Shown here: positions 6,661 to 8,222 of the stretch, in pieces
How the letters are laid out: the number at the start of each line of letters is the position of its first letter
Position numbering within the stretch: the first letter of the stretch is position 1
Assembly: GCA_021772235.1 (NCBI GenBank)
Contig: JAJFMI010000166.1
Coordinates: forward strand, 1 to 8,222
Reading direction: 5' to 3'
Origin: Chlamydiota bacterium
Lineage (GTDB): Bacteria; Chlamydiota; Chlamydiia; Chlamydiales; JAJFMI01
Length of the DNA stretch: 8,222 nucleotides
Position numbers and translations under genes: made by a program
Notes under the pieces: model-generated
Database searches by the model: none
What the model saw: the letters and a program-made list of their open reading frames with translations, nothing else
What the model was told of the DNA's origin: nothing

Positions 6661-7981
6661 AAGAAGAGATTGTATCAATAGAAATGATTTTTTGTAAGTT
6701 TTCTAAGAAATAAATGGGACAATTCAGCACATTGCCATCTTTTTTCAGGTTCATAGGAGAGCAGCGGAGAAGTAGCTTTGGATCATATTTCTCCTGATAA
6801 ACCTTCAAACTTTTTTTCTTTGAAGAATTTCCCGACTTCACTTCTAAAGGGAAAACATACCCCTCTTGTTCAATAATGAAATCGACTTCCGCTTTGCCCG
6901 CACTTGTCCAATAATAAACATCGTAACCAGTGTGCTGAAGCTCTTGTGCAACAGAATTTTCCGCTACAGCCCCACGAAACTCTTCAAATAAAGCATTTTC
7001 ACGCAAAATAGTTTTGGGAGAAAGCCGCGCCATCGCACCTAAAAGCCCCACATCTACCAGATAAATCTTAAAAGCATTGAGATCGGCATACGCTGAAAGA
7101 GGAATTTTTGGCGTTGAGATCAAAGGAATTTTATAAATCAGCCCCGCCTCAATCAGCCATTGCAAAGCACCCTCAAATTCTTTTGCACGACCACCTGTGC
7201 GCACAGCTGAATAGAGAAATTTCTTATTCTCTTTTGCCAGCTGAGAGGGAATCGAATCCCACACCTGATTGATTTTCATGATATGCTCTTTCGGAGCATG
7301 TTTAGCAAAATCCAGCTTGTAGGCGTTTAATATTGCATCTTGGATTTCCCGTACATTAGAAACATTTTGTGAAAGCTTATACTCAGCAACCGCTTCAGGC
7401 ATTCCTCCAACAAAAAGATACTCTTTAAAATATCTTAGAAGCTTCTCATGCAAATTTGGGAGTAGGGGCTCTACTTTTCTTACACTCTCGAGATATTCTT
7501 TTAACTTGAGCTCATCAAGCGCTTCTAAAAATTCTAGGAAATTCAAAGGATAAAGAGTAATGAACTGCACCTTGCCAACAGGAAAACCTTTTGTATGCGC
7601 GAGCGTCACTCCTAGCAGAGAACCTGCCGCTGCAATATGCTGATCTTTTGCTTCTTCGCAAAAATACTTCAAACTATTTAAAGCATTAGGACACTCCTGT
7701 ACCTCATCAAAAATAATCAGCGTTTTTCCCGGTTGAATCTCACAATTCATTTCAATGGATAACGCCTTAAGAATATCTTTGGGCTTTAAACTCTCCTCAA
7801 AAAGATCACAAAGTTTAGGACTATCCTCAAAATTCAGGTAAACCGTATTCTCATACTCGTTTTCACCAAATTTTTTTAGTGCATACGTTTTTCCTACCTG
7901 GCGAGCTCCCATAAGAAGCAGAGGCTTTCTTCTAGAATTCTCTTTCCAGCCAAGAAGATGATGTTGAATCTTTCGTTTCAT
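6659..7981 (-). CDS. AAA_14 / DUF4143 ATPase with PD-(D/E)XK-like C-terminus
   Basis: 440 residues, the usual length for this family. The N-terminal AAA_14 domain has Walker A GARQVGKT at 25-32, Walker B LIIFDEVQE (D92, E93) and a sensor-like AAGSLLG at 118-124. GKVQFITLYPLNFLEFLEAL and YLFVGGMPEAV are family landmarks. The C-terminal DUF4143 part contains AEVDF (D367) and PLEVK (E380, K382), which match the D...ExK core of PD-(D/E)XK nucleases. Family members are widespread, often in many copies per genome, and their cellular role is not established. DNA or stress-related functions are guesses. The ATG at 7981-7979 has only AAGG one base upstream, too close for a good Shine-Dalgarno. The next Met (24) would remove the first strand before Walker A, so 7981 is kept. 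The 82-base upstream spacer holds two palindromic repeats. The gene appears to lead an operon with the epimerase and phosphatase. Confidence 0.92.
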   Translation of the reverse strand: MKRKIQHHLLGWKENSRRKPLLLMGARQVGKTYALKKFGENEYENTVYLNFEDSPKLCDLFEESLKPKDILKALSIEMNCEIQPGKTLIIFDEVQECPNALNSLKYFCEEAKDQHIAAAGSLLGVTLAHTKGFPVGKVQFITLYPLNFLEFLEALDELKLKEYLESVRKVEPLLPNLHEKLLRYFKEYLFVGGMPEAVAEYKLSQNVSNVREIQDAILNAYKLDFAKHAPKEHIMKINQVWDSIPSQLAKENKKFLYSAVRTGGRAKEFEGALQWLIEAGLIYKIPLISTPKIPLSAYADLNAFKIYLVDVGLLGAMARLSPKTILRENALFEEFRGAVAENSVAQELQHTGYDVYYWTSAGKAEVDFIIEQEGYVFPLEVKSGNSSKKKSLKVYQEKYDPKLLLRCSPMNLKKDGNVLNCPIYFLENLQKIISIDTISS

Positions 7982-8004
7982 ACCTTCATTTTAGCCAAAT
8001 TTCA

Positions 8005-8027
8005 CATTTATTCGTTCCAAAAAGTGT
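8005..8027. repeat. 23-base direct repeat, copy 1 (ATPase-proximal)
   Basis: Identical over 23 bases to the copy at 8037-8059 and shares the core ATTCGTTCCAAAAAGTG. The copy extends to a 26-base imperfect palindrome at 8003-8028, with 10-base arms (8 of 10 paired) around the centre CGTTCC. It lies 23 bases upstream of the ATPase start codon. Position and symmetry suggest an operator or other protein-binding site. Confidence 0.85.
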
Positions 8028-8036
8028 GAGAATTCC

Positions 8037-8059
8037 CATTTATTCGTTCCAAAAAGTGT
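8037..8059. repeat. 23-base direct repeat, copy 2 (murB-proximal)
   Basis: Identical in 23 bases to copy 1. The repeat period is 32 bases, close to three turns of the helix, so both copies would face the same side of the DNA. The flanks differ, so the inverted symmetry is weaker than in copy 1 (6 of 10 positions in the 10-base arms). It ends five bases from the murB stop codon. Confidence 0.85.
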
Positions 8060-8063
8060 TATC

Positions 8064-8222
8064 TTATTGATTATAAGGAATATAACGAACTTCGCATTCT
8101 AGCTCTTTTCCAAGCTGATTTCTTACAGCGGTTTTGACAAGTTCCATAAGGCGCAGAACATCTTTTGCATGGGCTTTTCCCTCTGGATTGACAATGAAAT
8201 TTGCATGTTTATCAGAGACCCT
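8064..8222 (-). CDS. murB: UDP-N-acetylenolpyruvoylglucosamine reductase, C-terminal 52 residues
   Basis: The - strand frame is open from the window edge to the TAA at 8066-8064. It encodes SDKHANFIVN, then a helix (AKDVLRLMELVKTAVRNQLG), then LECEVRYIP. This is the closing part of the MurB C-terminal domain. MurB is a cytoplasmic FAD enzyme that reduces UDP-GlcNAc-enolpyruvate to UDP-MurNAc in peptidoglycan synthesis. The KHANFIVN segment and the E-x-E-V-R tail are strongly conserved in the family, and the latter contains a conserved active-site acid. The FAD domain and the start lie outside the window. The organism therefore probably makes peptidoglycan or a remnant of it. The ATPase lies downstream on the same strand. 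Confidence 0.9.
   Translation of the reverse strand, partial: RVSDKHANFIVNPEGKAHAKDVLRLMELVKTAVRNQLGKELECEVRYIPYNQ

Noticed and set aside
8003..8060. CRISPR array
   Set aside because: There are only two repeat copies, the gap between them is 9 bases and no cas gene is near. A regulatory repeat pair fits better.
8063..8077. Small hairpin (CTTAT, five-base loop, ATAAG) over the murB stop codon, as a possible terminator
   Set aside because: The stem is only five weak pairs and the T run on the - strand does not follow directly, so it does not look like an intrinsic terminator.

Overview
This 8.2 kb window is compact bacterial DNA of low to moderate GC. It holds eight protein genes and has no gap longer than about 80 bases. 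Nothing in it fixes the species. The AT-leaning codon use, the AAA/DUF4143 ATPase and the WG repeats beside envelope-sugar genes would suit an environmental member of the Chlamydiae or another host-associated Gram-negative, but that is only a guess from style.

Left half, + strand (1-5189): four tightly packed genes that look like one operon. They are the 3' two thirds of an AsnB-type asparagine synthase/amidotransferase, a GT4-family glycosyltransferase, a radical SAM enzyme with a C-terminal SPASM-like cysteine domain, and an O-methyltransferase preceded by six WG-type repeats. The last three overlap by 38 bases at each junction, which implies translational coupling. An amidotransferase, glycosyltransferase, radical SAM enzyme and methyltransferase together suggest building and decorating a surface polysaccharide or a small glycosylated metabolite. 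The exact product cannot be read from the sequence.

Right half, - strand (8222 down to 5099): the 3' end of murB (peptidoglycan precursor synthesis), an 82-base spacer, an AAA_14/DUF4143 ATPase with a PD-(D/E)XK-like C-terminus, an NAD-dependent sugar epimerase/dehydratase, and a histidine-phosphatase-superfamily protein. The last three are joined by an 8-base gap and an 8-base overlap, so they are probably co-transcribed. The epimerase and phosphatase may supply or recycle precursors for the convergent cluster.

The points most worth a second look are: (i) two identical 23-base repeats, each an imperfect palindrome, 32 bases apart just upstream of the ATPase; (ii) the fusion of a WG-repeat domain to a methyltransferase, with five histidines spaced every 34-35 residues; (iii) the 91-base tail-to-tail overlap of the two operons; (iv) an A9 tract in the glycosyltransferase/radical SAM overlap, where loss of one A would fuse the two proteins.
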